A stretch of DNA of 64,000 bases from Pholis gunnellus (lineage: Eukaryota; Chordata; Actinopteri; Perciformes; Pholidae), in NCBI GenBank assembly GCA_910591455.2, contig OU342809.1:21198349-21262348 (forward strand). Direction: 5' to 3'. Within the stretch, counting starts at the first letter, position 1; every line of letters begins with the position of its first letter. Under the pieces are notes generated by a model. That model searched no databases and was not told the origin of the DNA. It saw nothing but the letters and a program-made list of their open reading frames with translations. The position numbers and the translations under genes were made by a program. This document shows, in pieces, positions 12,440 to 24,514 of this stretch.

Positions 12440-12980
12440 TTATTTAGCCCATCCGAGGCTAATGCATGGTTAAATCAATTAAATCTGTTTTATGAAAAGA
12501 ATTTTCCCCTCGTAATTTCTAACAGCCCTCTCAGTTACTTCGTCCAGGCGCCTGGGCCGGCTGCTCAATACTCAAATGCTATAACAAGAGATTGGGAGCA
12601 TTTCAAATCCCTCTCAACGGCTCTCAAGATGTCAACCTAGTTAACGATGCTAATAGCGGCGCTAACAGTGCAAACTACGGCGAAGGTGCTGACCGAGCTA
12701 TCAGTGTTTACCTGAGGGGGAACCGCTCAAAGCAACCATTGCCGAAACCACTCAAATGACCTATGCACATGCATTGTCTGTCTCTGTGTTCATTGACATT
12801 GTGGCGTTGCGTGGCCCATACATAAGGTGGCAAGAAATACAACTCCAAATTAATGCTAATGTTGCTCTGCGTCTGCTGGATGAATGAATAGGCAACTGTA
12901 ATGTGCTTTTTCCTCTGTGGAGGAATAAAACAATTAATACTGCTTTAATTAAATTACAATTAAATGTATTAGTGTATGCA
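12440..12980. promoter_or_regulatory. Candidate conserved non-coding element F
   Basis: Repeat-free block with TTAAATCAATTAAATC near 12471, CCTCGTAATTTC near 12508, ACTCCAAATTAATGC near 12841 and several TTAATTAAATTAC-type cores at 12940-12970. The palindromic GGCGCCTGGGCC lies near 12547. No coding signal. Confidence 0.35.
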
Positions 12981-13615
12981 TCTGCACATCCTAGTTGAAA
13001 TGTTAACTCAGTGCATGTATATGCACACTAGGGACTGCTTGCGGCCAGAATGTTATTTTTTTCACACACTGTGCCTTTGAACACATGCATATTAGCACAG
13101 ACACACATCCACAGTGTACAAACCACTCTGCGAGCATGCTTGTGTCTTGTTCTGAGATTTGTATTTTGATACTAAAGCACTTTTCTAATTGGCGAAGATA
13201 AGCAACACTAAACATCTCCTAAATATTCACTCACGCACACATACGCCATTACAATAACACGCGGCATTATAATATTAGGTTTACAGCCCAGTCATTTGTC
13301 AAAGGGCTCTTTAGGGGCTGTAAAACTGTCTGAGTGTGGGGATTTGTCATCACCACAAAAGGCCTGCTCCTGTGATGATGACAGGCTGTGATGAAGACGC
13401 AGCAGTGAGACGGAGAGAGGTAAAATGTGCGTGTGTGTGTGGGAATTGAATGAGTCACAGGCAGCAACACTGATGCTAAGATGTTCACTGAAGTTCTGTA
13501 GTTTCTTCATGATGAACACAGAGAAACTAAAGGGGAGACGAGAGGGGAAGACAGAGACGGAGCAGTGCAGTATGAAGTACTGTACATCCTCAGCTCTATA
13601 TTGAGTCTTTCTACA

Positions 13616-13619
<4 letters not shown>
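12981..13619. other. Intergenic, nothing recognised
   Basis: Ordinary AT-rich sequence with scattered short CA/GT runs, for example 13430-13440. No gene or repeat family recognised. Confidence 0.4.

Positions 13620-13648
<29 letters not shown>
13620..13648. repeat. (GT)n microsatellite
   Basis: GT array about 80 bp upstream of a complementary AC array. Confidence 0.97.
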
Positions 13649-13650
<2 letters not shown>

Positions 13651-13730
13651 GCCCTTTGATGCATGCAGTAATTTCCCATTTTCAATATCCTGTTCTATTT
13701 CATTCTGTTCAATTGTATTCCCTTCAACTT

Positions 13731-13752
13731 ACACACACACACACACACACAC

Positions 13753-13791
<39 letters not shown>

Positions 13792-13804
13792 CACACGCAC
13801 ACAC

Positions 13805-13843
<39 letters not shown>
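13731..13843. repeat. Compound (AC)n array with a 12-bp higher-order period
   Basis: AC array of about 113 bp. One CT interruption lies near 13753. CG interruptions sit at 12-bp spacing (G at 13785, 13797 and 13809), so part of the array has expanded as a 12-bp unit. Confidence 0.93.
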
Positions 13844-13847
<4 letters not shown>

Positions 13848-14373
13848 GTGTTTCTATGAAGAAAGATGACGCCATTGAAGATGATGACAACTCCCATCTG
13901 ACATTTACTAACCTTTTGAGCAGTGAGATGGGGATGGAAGAGGGAAAGAGAAAAGGAGGAGAGGGGATGGACAGATGAGAGGGGGTGGGGGGGAGGAAGG
14001 GGGTTGCATGCATGGCATTCCTGTTTTCTATTCCTTTCACCATCATATTGTGCTCGGCTCTACACAAAAAGCTTTTGTTGCGGTCTGCACATTCGTTTCC
14101 GCCTTAAAGCATACTGATTTAGTTTTTATACTCACAAAGCGTTCAATTTCTTCACAGCTTTTTTTTATTTATTTGGAAGATGTGGCATTCTCCAGCTCTG
14201 TATGTGAGTGTGGTGTTCAGTCATGAGTGATCAGAGGTTATGGGAAATACTTCTGCACTTGGTTAAAGGGACACCTACTTTTTGGCTGATAATCCGTGAC
14301 GAATGCAAAAAACCAAAGGCAAGTGTGCAGTACTAAGAGAGGGAAATGCTATCAAATGGTTTGTCACACAGAA
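13844..14373. other. Intergenic; G/A-rich patch
   Basis: 13920-14000 is purine-rich on plus, with G runs. Nothing else recognised. Confidence 0.4.
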
Positions 14374-14660
14374 ACATCTTAGAAGCCATCATTGGAAACT
14401 GTTTGGAAAAGGGCAGGCGCTTTCGAAAAATACTTGGCAGGTGATTGGATAAACCATCTGTCAATCAAACTCTCGCCAAGTCAGTCAGGAGAAGAGCGTA
14501 AACATCTTTTCCATCGAGAAAAGCCTTCAGTGTTATTTTGTTTGTTTATATTGAATTTGAACAAACAATTGCATCTCCGTTTCGTCTCGCACGCACCTAA
14601 GCCACGCCCAGAGCTGCCAGTAGCACCTAGCAGGACGCTGATTGGTCCATGATCTATTAA
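14374..14660 (+). repeat. Short interspersed repeat, copy 2 (longer)
   Basis: The first 90 bp matches 3501-3577 in block order (CATCATTGG, TTGGAAAAGGGCAGGC, TTGGCAGGTGAT, GGATAAACCATC). The unit seems to continue through AAGCCACGCCCAGAGC to CTGATTGGTCC, near 14650. There is no coding capacity. The boundary at the right is uncertain. Confidence 0.55.
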
Positions 14661-15000
14661 CCCAAATGCGTCTACTGCAGAATATAGCAAGCTGTCATGT
14701 ACTGAGGGATGGCATCAATGTCTGGCCAGGGAATTTGATAATCTTTGATTAAATAGTTCCTGAATTAAAGATACTACAAGGACTTTTCATTTTGTGTTGA
14801 TTTTGGCGGTCCCTGTGGACAAAGGTGGTAGTGTCCTGGTTCTACCTGGCCTCCTTTCCCTTCACGGGTCCAGCAATACGACATAGGCCTCCAGCAGCGT
14901 GATGTCGGTGTTGGCTCCCGGCGGTGCAGCGAGGTAAAGCGTTAAGAAGAACTATAAAGAGATAGTAACATAATATTATCTTCTCACTGGTGTTCTTGGA
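14661..15000. other. Intergenic, nothing recognised
   Basis: No feature recognised. Confidence 0.4.
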
Positions 15001-15025
15001 TATATATACATACATACATATATAC

Positions 15026-15086
<61 letters not shown>
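15001..15086. repeat. (TACA)n/(TA)n compound microsatellite
   Basis: TATA/TACA units giving way to about 48 bp of pure TA. Readily self-complementary. Confidence 0.96.
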
Positions 15087-15089
<3 letters not shown>

Positions 15090-15305
15090 TATATTCAGTG
15101 ACTGTAAATAAAAGTTTGTCAGTTTAGGAATCATTTATTTGGGAAAGTTTTGTACATCTCCTCTTAAGACAACATGATCCAACATTTGAGAAGTTTGACT
15201 TCCTTTAACAAATGGAAAAAAATAAATATTGTTTCTTAAAGTGAAGTATCAAAAATGTATCTTTTTGGTGTCAGTGTGAAACTCATTTTTAATGTCAACG
15301 CTAGA

Positions 15306-15571
15306 ATTTAAAGCCACAATACACTAGATGGTTTGGCTCCTCTGTACTTTTCTGATTTGCTCACTGATTAAAACCTAAACAGACCTCTCAGGTCATCAGG
15401 CAGGGTTCTTCTGTGCCCAGAAATAGATTCAGGCCCCGTGTGAGTGCCTTCAGTTACTGAGGTCCTGCTCTCTGGAACAAGCTGTTTGATGACTTGAGTT
15501 CAATAGCAACTGTGTCCACTTACAAAATCAAACAAAAAACGTTCCTATTCTCCCAGTCTAATGGCTAATTA

Positions 15572-15636
<65 letters not shown>

Positions 15637-15764
15637 TGGTTTATATTTGATTGTGTTGGTGTTTTGGTTTTTATTGCTGTGTGTTTACGTGTAATTTAGT
15701 TTTTACATGTAAAGTACTTTGAGTTTACACCTAATGAAATGTACTAAATAAATAAAATTGCCAT
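15306..15764 (+). mobile_element. L2-like LINE, 3' end (dead)
   Basis: The frame from 15315 reads HNTLDGLAPLYFSDLLTD, the pattern '.ALHGLAPPYLSDLL' found near the reverse-transcriptase C terminus of L2-clade LINEs. It is followed by a PLRSSGR block. After a frame change it reads GPALWNKLFDDLSS and then YKIKQKTFLF, the usual 'LWN.LP..LR...SFK..LKT.LF' ending. In-frame stops and at least one frameshift show it is dead. A (GT)n array (15574-15632) interrupts the 3' UTR. The tail ends with AGTACTTTGAGTTTACACC and AATAAATAAAATTGCC, typical for these elements. The 5' truncation is normal for LINE insertions. Confidence 0.75.
15574..15632. repeat. (GT)n microsatellite inside LINE tail
   Basis: GT array of about 29 units between the last coding block and the AATAAA-rich tail of the L2-like element. 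Confidence 0.96.
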
Positions 15765-15969
15765 TACCACATTTATCCCCCTTCCTGTATCCATCCATAC
15801 CCATACAAACACTTCCACATCATTAGACCTTTAATGCTTTTGTGGTGGTGTGCTTGCTTGTGAAGCCCGAACTTGACCATACATTAATAATGTGAGTAGC
15901 AAATCAGAAAATGTCATTAACCAAAGCATTGGACAAATAAAACATGTTTGAACCTGATGATGACACAAG

Positions 15970-16060
15970 ATTGAGGGAACACCAAAGTTAATAAAAATCA
16001 TCTTGAGTACGATAAAACTTTCTGCACCAAATCTTTGGACAATCCATCCTGTTAAAACAT
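15970..16060 (-). repeat. Fish interspersed repeat, partial reverse copy
   Basis: Contains GGGAACACCAAAGTTAATAA, an ATCATCTTGAG step and TTTGGACAATCCATCC. The same blocks recur at 16087-16235 and, on the other strand, at 26771-26983. It is interrupted relative to those copies. Confidence 0.45.
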
Positions 16061-16086
16061 TAGTCCCAAAACCACAAATATGAACC

Positions 16087-16235
16087 TCGTGGTGGCGTAA
16101 GAACAAAAGTCAAGTGTTCACCAAAGTTATTAAGATTCATCTTCTGAAAACCGTTGTCTGGACAACATTTCATGCCAATCAGATATTTCAGACGTGGACC
16201 ATTGTTGCCATTAATATAGCCGCACTGCTAGTGCA
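16087..16235 (-). repeat. Fish interspersed repeat, reverse copy
   Basis: Blocks GTTCACCAAAGTTATTAAGA, TTCATCTTCTG and ACAACATTTCATGCCAATC are the complement of the 26771-26983 copy (GGATTGCCAAGAAATTTTG, then AATCTTAATGACATTTG). It lies about 30 bp after a second partial copy. I know it as an abundant percomorph repeat. No coding capacity. Confidence 0.6.
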
Positions 16236-16708
16236 GCTAAATACATTGGATCCAAATAAGTTATTTTATGCATCACCAATTCAACTGCATATGAGGAATT
16301 TCTATTTCCTCTCCATTTAGAAGTTACTCACCTCATTGGTGATTCTTCCAGTGGATTTAATCCTAAACAGAAGTATACATCAGCCATTTCTCTGTCTGAG
16401 CCAATAATGTAACAGCAAATACCATAAGCTCCCATCAATTCCTTGGGTGCTGTAATGGCGTGTCCAAGTTAACAACCATCACTGGGGATTCAAACATGAA
16501 CAAAGGGTCAATTGGAATGGAGAGAAGATAAGAGGAGGGAGGGAGCGAATAATTGAAGAAGAGTAAAGGACATCAGAGGGATGGGCTTGTGTACACATGA
16601 GGGAAGATGATTAATATAATTTGGTGATGAATATATGGTGCTGATATCTTGGGTAGTTAATAAATGAGCGGACCATGCTAGAGTGCAGACAGCACATACT
16701 AATCAAAA
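16236..16708. other. Intergenic, nothing recognised
   Basis: No feature recognised; AT-rich. Confidence 0.4.
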
Positions 16709-16709
16709 C

Positions 16710-16760
16710 CAGTGGCGGGCCGTGCATTTTATACCTGGGCCTTCTGTGCTGTCCTACTAC
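16710..16760 (+). mobile_element. Possible hAT-like terminal fragment
   Basis: CAGTGGCGGGCCGTGCATTT looks like the terminus of a non-autonomous hAT-type element (CAGTGG start). I could not find the opposite terminus in the following 2 kb, so it may be a single end. Confidence 0.35.
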
Positions 16761-19511
16761 AGTTGAATTCTCATTATGACGCAACAGCTACGGGTTATTA
16801 TTTGTTTCGTGTAAAAGCCGCATATTCACATAACACTACAACATTTGACAAGTGAAATAAAATGTTACATGAAGCTAAACACCTACAAAACCCGAACTGC
16901 AGAGTGCAGATACATGAATACGTGCATGACGGGATGCTGCGTCATTAACGGAGAATGCATATAGTCAAACTCAACATAATTAACACAATGACAACAACAA
17001 AGTCATAAGAGCCGGTCATATATTTATATGACAACAAAAGCATGACACATCAATCCAGCAAACCTGCAGCGGATCCACGCATTCCACCACACACGAGCAC
17101 GAGCCATTCAAATATTACATCCTTCTCAGTGGCATCTTTTGGGGTTTAAATGGGAATCTAAACTGTATTTTGCAGTGCGCCTCACTGAGGTAGGAATGAT
17201 ATTGCAAAGAACTTGTTTAATGCAAGAGGATCTAAAAAAATTATGTTATACTCTCAGGTGTACAACAACAGCATCATGACAGTTAGATATACACTTGTAA
17301 TCCAGTTTCTCAGCTTCAGGCGATGCCTGTGGCAGCAGCGTGTACTGACTACATTGGCTTTTTTACAGAAGCACGTTGCTCAAACACACACACACGCCAC
17401 ACACACACATAAAAACACACACCTCTGTAGGCTACAGAAAACACTTTTCATTCATCCCCCTCCTAACAATTGAAAGCCACAAATATTCAGTCCCATATTA
17501 ACAGTGATACGGAGAATTCCCACCACACTCTCGCCTGCAGCCAGAAACAGCCAATGGGGACACGCGCATACACATCGCAAACAGGGAAAGCAACTTGCTC
17601 TTCAGTAAGGAATGATGTTACACCTGCTGGCTGCGGTTGCATGGATGGATGACAATGTCAGGAGGCTACTTCACAGTCTGCTACAATCTGATGGGCAAGA
17701 AGTGGTTTGGTTAATATGAAAAATACTTAAAAAGTTAGGGCAAGCGTATCAATTAACAACTTTACATCTACTGGAAAAAGTAGATGACGGGAACCTTTCA
17801 GTACCTGTTTGACAGCTGCACACAAACGTTCCGTCACACACACATGCAGACAATCTATCATACTGAGACTTATATCATGATGAAATAATCATCTCAAGGG
17901 CAGTCATTGAAAATGAATCCGTTCAACACTCACCTACACTGCTTGTGTTGATTTCTAAGCACGTCACGTCATCAGTGACTTCATCTATTGTTGTTTTCTG
18001 AGCTCAAGGATATTAGGCTATTTTAAGTGATCCTCATAGAGTACCAAATCCCTTTTATAAAGCCTTTAGAATATCGGTACCTCTGAAACTGTGCTCCTTT
18101 GTGAGTAGTAAGAAGTCATCTCCCAGAGCAAAGTCTTGCATACCTATAAGTGGTGCTACAGTTGATTTGTCAAACCTGGAGTTAAACAGATTCAGACCAT
18201 CACCTTTCTGTGTCAGCCTGCTGCAAAGCTATGAAGAAGAGGGCTTGTAATGTTGAACTACAGTGATGAACTTCTCTGTACGGGCTACTGTAATCTAAAC
18301 TAAATTCTCTTTTCTGGGCACCTATTACCCCTAATACAGCCTGATTCCTTGGAGAAATATTACTACACATTATTTACTGTTCAGTGAGAGCAATATTTTG
18401 TTGTCTGACTGAGAGACTTTGAAACAGAATGCCTCATTGTGGTGACTTTGGTGGATGGTGTGGTTAATGGTGGCGGAAGAGTGTTGCCATTGCTGTACCT
18501 CCTGTGCAACAGGCTTATTCCAGCTACACTAAGAAAAGCAGCAACTTAAATGTCATAAGCAATGTCCTTTACAATAGAATTAAAGTTTTCGGTTAACGGC
18601 AGCGTCAGCAAGTGGTTCTATGAAGATAAAAAGATGGAGAGAGTGGCCACCCTTGTCTTATTCCCCAGCAAGTGGGAGTGGGTGGGCACAGATAAAATCA
18701 GGTGGGCCTAACTCGTACAAGATCAATCATTCTACTTAATAGGTTTCGTATGTAAGCAGAAAATCCATTTACACACAAAAAAACTTCTCTTTCAAATCAG
18801 TTTCAATTCAAATTCAGCCTGTTACGGGTAAGGTGACGAGGGGTCAGAGACATGTTGTTGTTACTTAACAACTGATTGGTGAATTTCAGCCGGATGCATC
18901 CGTGGTTGTTTGTTTATGTAAATTGTCGTAGATAATAAACACCAAGGAGCATTTTTTTTTAAAATGATTAAAGTAAAGTTGAAGGCAATTACAATGACAC
19001 CTATGTTGTGTTTGTGTTTTCAACAGCTGTCGTCACTACGCACAACCGGCATTCGGCTGAGAGACAACAATTAACTCCTGAGAGCAAAACGCCGGCTGTG
19101 CTCGCAATGCGGCATTAGCGTAATACTGAGCCACTCGAAGAAACATCGGAAAAAAAAAGAAGTGTTCTTGTTTAATTCACGTTGTAGTCAGAACAATTGA
19201 AACAGCTTCATTTACTGCTATTCACGAGTGAACCAACAAAAAGAAAGCCTTCTGATTGGACACGAGGTGGTCCCAGCCCCACCTAGACCCGCCCACAGCT
19301 GCCTCGAAGTGCCATGACCCAGGTCACTCTGACGGCACTCCGTTGGATGACGTGAAGGCATCGCTCACTCATGCATAACAGCACGGAGAAGAGATGTGAC
19401 GCTGAAACAATCTGAGAACAGAAAAAAAAAAAATGAATTTATGAAAATCAGCTGTGTGTTTTAACTGCACCAATGTAATACTTCAGTGGTTCTCTGTCTA
19501 TAGTACCAACA

Positions 19512-19512
<1 letters not shown>
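16761..19512. other. Intergenic, nothing recognised
   Basis: About 2.7 kb without an assignable feature. It contains short CA runs (17385-17425), a CG-richer patch at 19020-19130 and a patch with CCACCTAGACCCGCCC at 19280. No coding frame over 90 codons. Confidence 0.4.
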
Positions 19513-19559
<47 letters not shown>

Positions 19560-19574
19560 TACACACACACACAC
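19513..19574. repeat. (AC)n microsatellite
   Basis: AC array with a short TACA interruption near 19555. Confidence 0.97.
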
Positions 19575-19760
19575 TTCAACACTTCAACACATCTGGGATG
19601 TTGTGGCTATGCCTGAATGCAGCTCTTCAGTGTTCCTGCTTTAATAATCAGTTTTAATGAGCATCACTCTCCGTTATTCCCTTCAGCGTGGTTCACTCTC
19701 TCTCTGCATCTGTCTGTCTGCATTTCTCTCTCTTAACCCCTTTTTTCTTATTCACATTCC

Positions 19761-19768
<8 letters not shown>

Positions 19769-19843
<75 letters not shown>
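19769..19843. repeat. (CA)n microsatellite
   Basis: Pure CA array of about 37 units preceded by a CT-rich run. Confidence 0.97.
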
Positions 19844-19846
<3 letters not shown>

Positions 19847-20795
19847 TGACATGCACACTGTCTTTGTCTTCGACTACCCCCTTGCTACCTATATTCCCTT
19901 TAGTTTGAAGCTCAATTAATGCCTTGTTTCATATCTGCTGTACTCAAAGTCCCCCTAGCTCTCCACCCCACCGAACATATTGTGTCATATTATGTTGGTT
20001 CAAATTAATTTCTGGTATCTTTGCATGAGTATCCCACGTGTGCTTTTGTTTGTGTGTGTGCACATAATGACCTATTGCTCACATGTCACATGGAAGTGGT
20101 AAGAGGAATGATCTTGACCTTTTCATGCATGGGGGGGTTTTTGAGTTTTTTCAACCACAACCTCAGTGTGAGTTTTCAACGAGCACGTTAGTTTTGTCCT
20201 CGTGACAGGTTGAAACACCTGCATCGCGTTGTTGCAAGCTCTGCAACTGTCGTTGGAATTTGAACTTTTCCTAAAGTGATCCTAATATTAGAAAAAGTGA
20301 AACATTGTCTTTATTTAACATTTCCTTCAAAGCTGTGCACCACCAAGGCACAAAGTCTGCCTGAGGGTCATTTTTTTTTACCTGGCAGTTATCAAATCAC
20401 ACAGAAAAAAATAAAATGTGTTCTACTGATTAAACTCAGACAAAAAATTCCGCGGGCTTGTCCGTTCCGTGACTGAAGCTCACAGACAAAAGAAAAAGAA
20501 AAAGATCAGACATCCTGCACCTTTCTTCAAAGCTTTGGTTACTAATGAGGAATGCAGTCACAGGCAGCATCATCATAATACAAGTGCTGCTGGTGACAGA
20601 ACCCCACTTCTCTCTTTGCTGAAGCCAGTGGAGTGGACATTTCAATGCCTAACAGGTTGTAGACCTCAGTTTTTAAAGATTGTAAAGGACTATAAAACAA
20701 AAAGTGTCTGCTGTACGTGTGAGGAACACATCTGCAAGGTCCTCACAACATTGAATACCGTCCTACATGTGCTAATTGTCGACTGATTTATCAGT
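19844..20795. other. Intergenic, nothing recognised
   Basis: A 105-codon frame (20469-20786) lacks any known motif and is not called. Confidence 0.4.
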
Positions 20796-21125
20796 AGCAC
20801 TTTTTATGAAGTCCTATAATGCATTACATACATACTTATGTGTTGTAATCTGCTTATCTCACTGTATCATTATAGCAATAAAAACTCATAATAATAATCA
20901 TAACACCTTATAAAGCATTTTTAATGATGATAAATGTCATCATACTTTATCAGTGATGTTCTTTAACTCATATTTTTTAACAGTGATAATATTGTTTTAC
21001 AATTACCATAGTTGTAAAGCATTAGAATATTCTTAAAATGCATACTATCTGCAATATATGCAGTAAGATCATAAAACATTACATTATTATATACAAGTAT
21101 GTTTATAATGCATTATAGACATGGT
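20796..21125. repeat. AT-rich interspersed repeat (ATAATGCATTA type)
   Basis: Repeated ATAATGCATTA-like words (20817-20827 and 21106-21116), plus TATAAAGCATTT and AAAGCATTAGAA, spread across 330 bp. Word content resembles fish repeats made of TAATGCATTA palindromes. Class not established. Confidence 0.45.
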
Positions 21126-21964
21126 ATTGACATTTTGAAATGTTCAAATGGGTTAAGCTTCTTCAGCTTGGCATAATTCAATCTTTTCAGAGAAAGTTTT
21201 GCTTTCTGTTGTCTGAATTCAATTGAGACGCCACTTTAGTTTTAAAAACAAAACATATTATACTTTGAAGTAAAAGAATAGGATGTGTCATGAAGATCAG
21301 AGGATATGAACCTCAGAGATCAGACAGAGACACTTGACAATGGTGACGTCTCAGCGTGGATTCTTCCATGCCGTAGCCACATTATTTGGAAATTGAAACC
21401 TGACATGTCTAATGCATTTGCACTTCCTGTCAACTGGTCCATACAATTATATTAGTAGGACTATTAGTTTTTAACCCTTTTGCATGTATTTTGAAAAAGT
21501 TCATATCTGTGTGTTTGGAGTATTACATATTGTGAGAGTATGGAGCTTGGAGATAAAAACAGGACTGTCCAGAGCTCAAAATACAAATATTAGTTCCAGC
21601 ACCTGTTTTTAATTTGTTTAATTCATACAAAAACCAAAATGTAAAACCAACATGATGTAGTTTTACAGGTTGCTACTTCCTGGCCCGGCCTGGATTTTTA
21701 AACGGATTATGTTGCATTCACATTAAGCAGACGGGAGAAGGTAGATGGACAGCAAGGGAAAAATAAAACAAAGAAACAATCCGACAGGATGGCAGGACAG
21801 CGAAACAAAACACGTTTTCTGTGCCGGTCTCGCCTAATTTTACCGTTCTGCTCTCGTCCACTACCACGATATTCTGTTTGCTGTCTATTCACATGATCCC
21901 ATGGGAATGCAGCATCAAACAGAAAAGACATAGCATGTTAATTTGTGAGCTGCAGAGGTACTTG
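21126..21964. other. Intergenic, nothing recognised
   Basis: No feature recognised. Confidence 0.4.
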
Positions 21965-22050
21965 CTCTGGCTTTATGATTGATAAGCGGATTTGAGAGTC
22001 TTCTCATCTAACTCTTGGCAAGAAAGTGAATACGCTAAGTTCCTTTAAAC
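21965..22050 (+). repeat. Fish interspersed repeat tail fragment
   Basis: CTTCTCATCTAACTCTTGGC, then AAGAAAGTGAATA, matches from memory the tail of a common fish repeat whose other part (GCTTCCAGTC..TATGCTAAGCTA) occurs at 51.6-52.0 kb here. Confidence 0.5.
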
Positions 22051-24084
22051 TGTGAAATAACTTGCATGCAGCTAGCATGTCTAAAGTGTATTCGATGGAT
22101 TTACGAAACAGTAAGCTGTACTGGGTTAGCTTTAAGGATGATTTTACTAAAATAAGTTTCCACATCTAGTGCCATGTATGCATGGTCCCTAACTTCCTCG
22201 TAGGCAACAGTGTGCGTCTCGGGATCGGGAACATTTCCAAAGCCCCGTGTGTTTCCACATGTCTCACACTCAGCGGGTGTACCTTAATTAGATCTTGTGC
22301 ATCTTCGCTCGTGCTCTTGCAAAACAGGTTGACAAACTTCTCTCTAGGATTCCACTGAACTTTTAAGCTACAACTCTGTGTTCTGCACAATTTCTCAATT
22401 CATGCCTCCTTCATCACAAGGGGTTGACGAACACAGACAGTGGACACATCAGTCAGGACATTTTTAAAGGTTAGTTGTAATTATTTTGGTTGAATTTGAT
22501 AAGGTGTGAACATGTTGCTTCCTAGGGGACATGTACTAATTAAAAGTATCCAGCCTTATCTCTTTTGTAGTTGGTTCATATAGGTAACATAGTTGACCCT
22601 TTTAAGCCAGTAATGATTCATCATGTATGTCCCTGCTGCAGATAATTACTGTAAAAATGTACTGAATAATTCATTTACTATTGATGATAGAACAACATTA
22701 ATGTCATCTTTATTTGTAGAGATCTTAATCAATGTTACAGGGAGAAAGAGCTTCACAAGCCTCTCATTGTGAAATGAGTAAAACTTAGACCCTTCGCTGT
22801 CAACAAGGACTGCAGACCTTAACCTCATTCGCCACTTAATGAATGCATTTCAATTGAACATGTAGTTGTTCCACTATTTTGTTGTAACAGGATGAGACTG
22901 AAGGCGGGGGAGGAGACATGGTAGAAGGTAGGTTTGGTGTGATTGAAAGGTCATGAGTTGTCTAAAGTTAATGCTGGGGGAGGCCTTTTATGTCATTACT
23001 CGGCAAAATGTCATAATAACCCTTGATCATAATTGCAAGGGGTACCCAAGGGTAGGAAGTTTTCCAGAAAAGGCAAAAAATGCCATATCATGTGTGGGCG
23101 AGCACAGCCTTTAGAGATGACATACTGGGATTCAAAGACGTGAGCAGAAGCCTTAACTATTAGCAATATTGTCAATCTTTGAAACATCTCCGATACTGTC
23201 AGACACTCTTTTTGATAAGCCAATTCTAGTGTAGGCAGATGTTGCCAATGCTGGAATAGCAGATTTCCTGCAGGATATTCTGCCATTGAATCAAGCCTCC
23301 ATCAAGCCTTCATCAAAGGCGCATCTGCATTAGTAGAAAAGCCAATAGGAACGCCCTTTCTCTGAAATGAGCTGTTATTGGTTATTTCTGTTCTTTATGC
23401 CCTGATGAGTAAAGACAAGACAAAATAATGGGCTTTATTCGGGCAAACAAAGGATGCTAATTTACATTTTTTTCTAACAAATAGCCAACCCTCGTCAACC
23501 AACCATTAACCATTAATAGAGCAGATATAAATGTAGGCTACTATTTTAAATGGGCCACAGCATCAGTGGTCTTTGTGACATCAGACTGTATCCCATACTC
23601 GCTGTCATTGTTAGACCTTCTTGGTTTTAGAAGGTATGTTCTGAATAGTTTGAAGATGTATTCATAACATTAACATTCAAATTCTAAGCATTAATCAGTG
23701 TTTCCCTTATATAAATATAAATATATATATAAACTACGTAGACAATGAACTACAACGTTCTGGCATGCAGCTCACAACCTAATGAGGATTCTCCACAGGT
23801 GTGCTCTCGGCAGGAGTCCACTGACGACATTAGACACGGGTGTGTCCTCCTAGGAAAGGTGTCACCAAGAGCTAGAGAGAGATAGAAAGAGAGAGAAAAC
23901 AAACAAGGCACACAGCATTCATGCTACAAGGAGACTTAAAAGATACATAAAACACACTCACACGGGGCTCACAGGGGTGGAACAGTGACAATTGGACAGG
24001 ATACAAGAAGGAAATTGCACAGGATATTCTGTCATGTTGTAAGTGGTGTGTGATGGTAACAGGCAAAAACTGTTTTACAATTAT
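22051..24084. other. Intergenic; weak repeat at 23300-23400
   Basis: Mostly unrecognised. AAAAGCCAATAGGAACGCCC at about 23338, with CTCTGAAATGAGCTG after it, resembles a multicopy fish repeat (low confidence). A short AT run lies at 23710-23732. Confidence 0.35.
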
Positions 24085-24514
24085 ATTTTTTGTGTGAAAA
24101 AGTGTGACTGCCGTTCGAACGAAGGACCTGCGGTCACACTCCTTCTTGCACTGTGGGTATTGGAGTCTGTCACTGAAGGAGCTTCAATAGGCCCCCACAG
24201 TCTCACACAGGGGGTGAGAGGTGCTGTCCATAATTGATGGCAGCTTAACATCCTCCTCTCACCCACCTTCTATACGGAATCAAGAGAGCAGTCGACTTTG
24301 GCCCTTTTTTGTACAAGACGTCCGCATTGTCTGACCAGTCCAATTTATTGTTGAGATGAAAAGCCAGGTACTTGTACACGCCGACCATCTCAATATCCAA
24401 TACCTGGGATGTCCACCAGTGTAGTCACCGCCTCTTTGTCTTGTTGGCATCTAAGTGATGGTGGTTGAGCTCACACCAGTCAATAAAGTCCTTGATGACC
24501 TCCCTGTATTCCTG
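24085..24514 (-). mobile_element. Rex1-like LINE reverse-transcriptase remnant
   Basis: Read on minus from 24514, the frame gives QEYREVIKDFIDWCELNHHH. Lower down it gives YKYLAFHLNNKLDWSDNADV and LYKKG, and near the end VGERRMLSC-like residues. This succession (REVI..F.DWCELN, YKYLG..LD.KLDWS, ALYKKGQSRL, VGERRML) is what I know from the C-terminal half of Rex1/Babar-type non-LTR retrotransposons of teleosts. Several frame changes and stops separate the blocks and the segments between them are shortened, so the copy is long dead. No 5' part or 3' tail is recognised. Confidence 0.75.

Noticed and set aside
13565..14067. 104- to 137-codon frames on both strands
   Set aside because: They are translations of the CA/GT arrays with low-complexity flanks.
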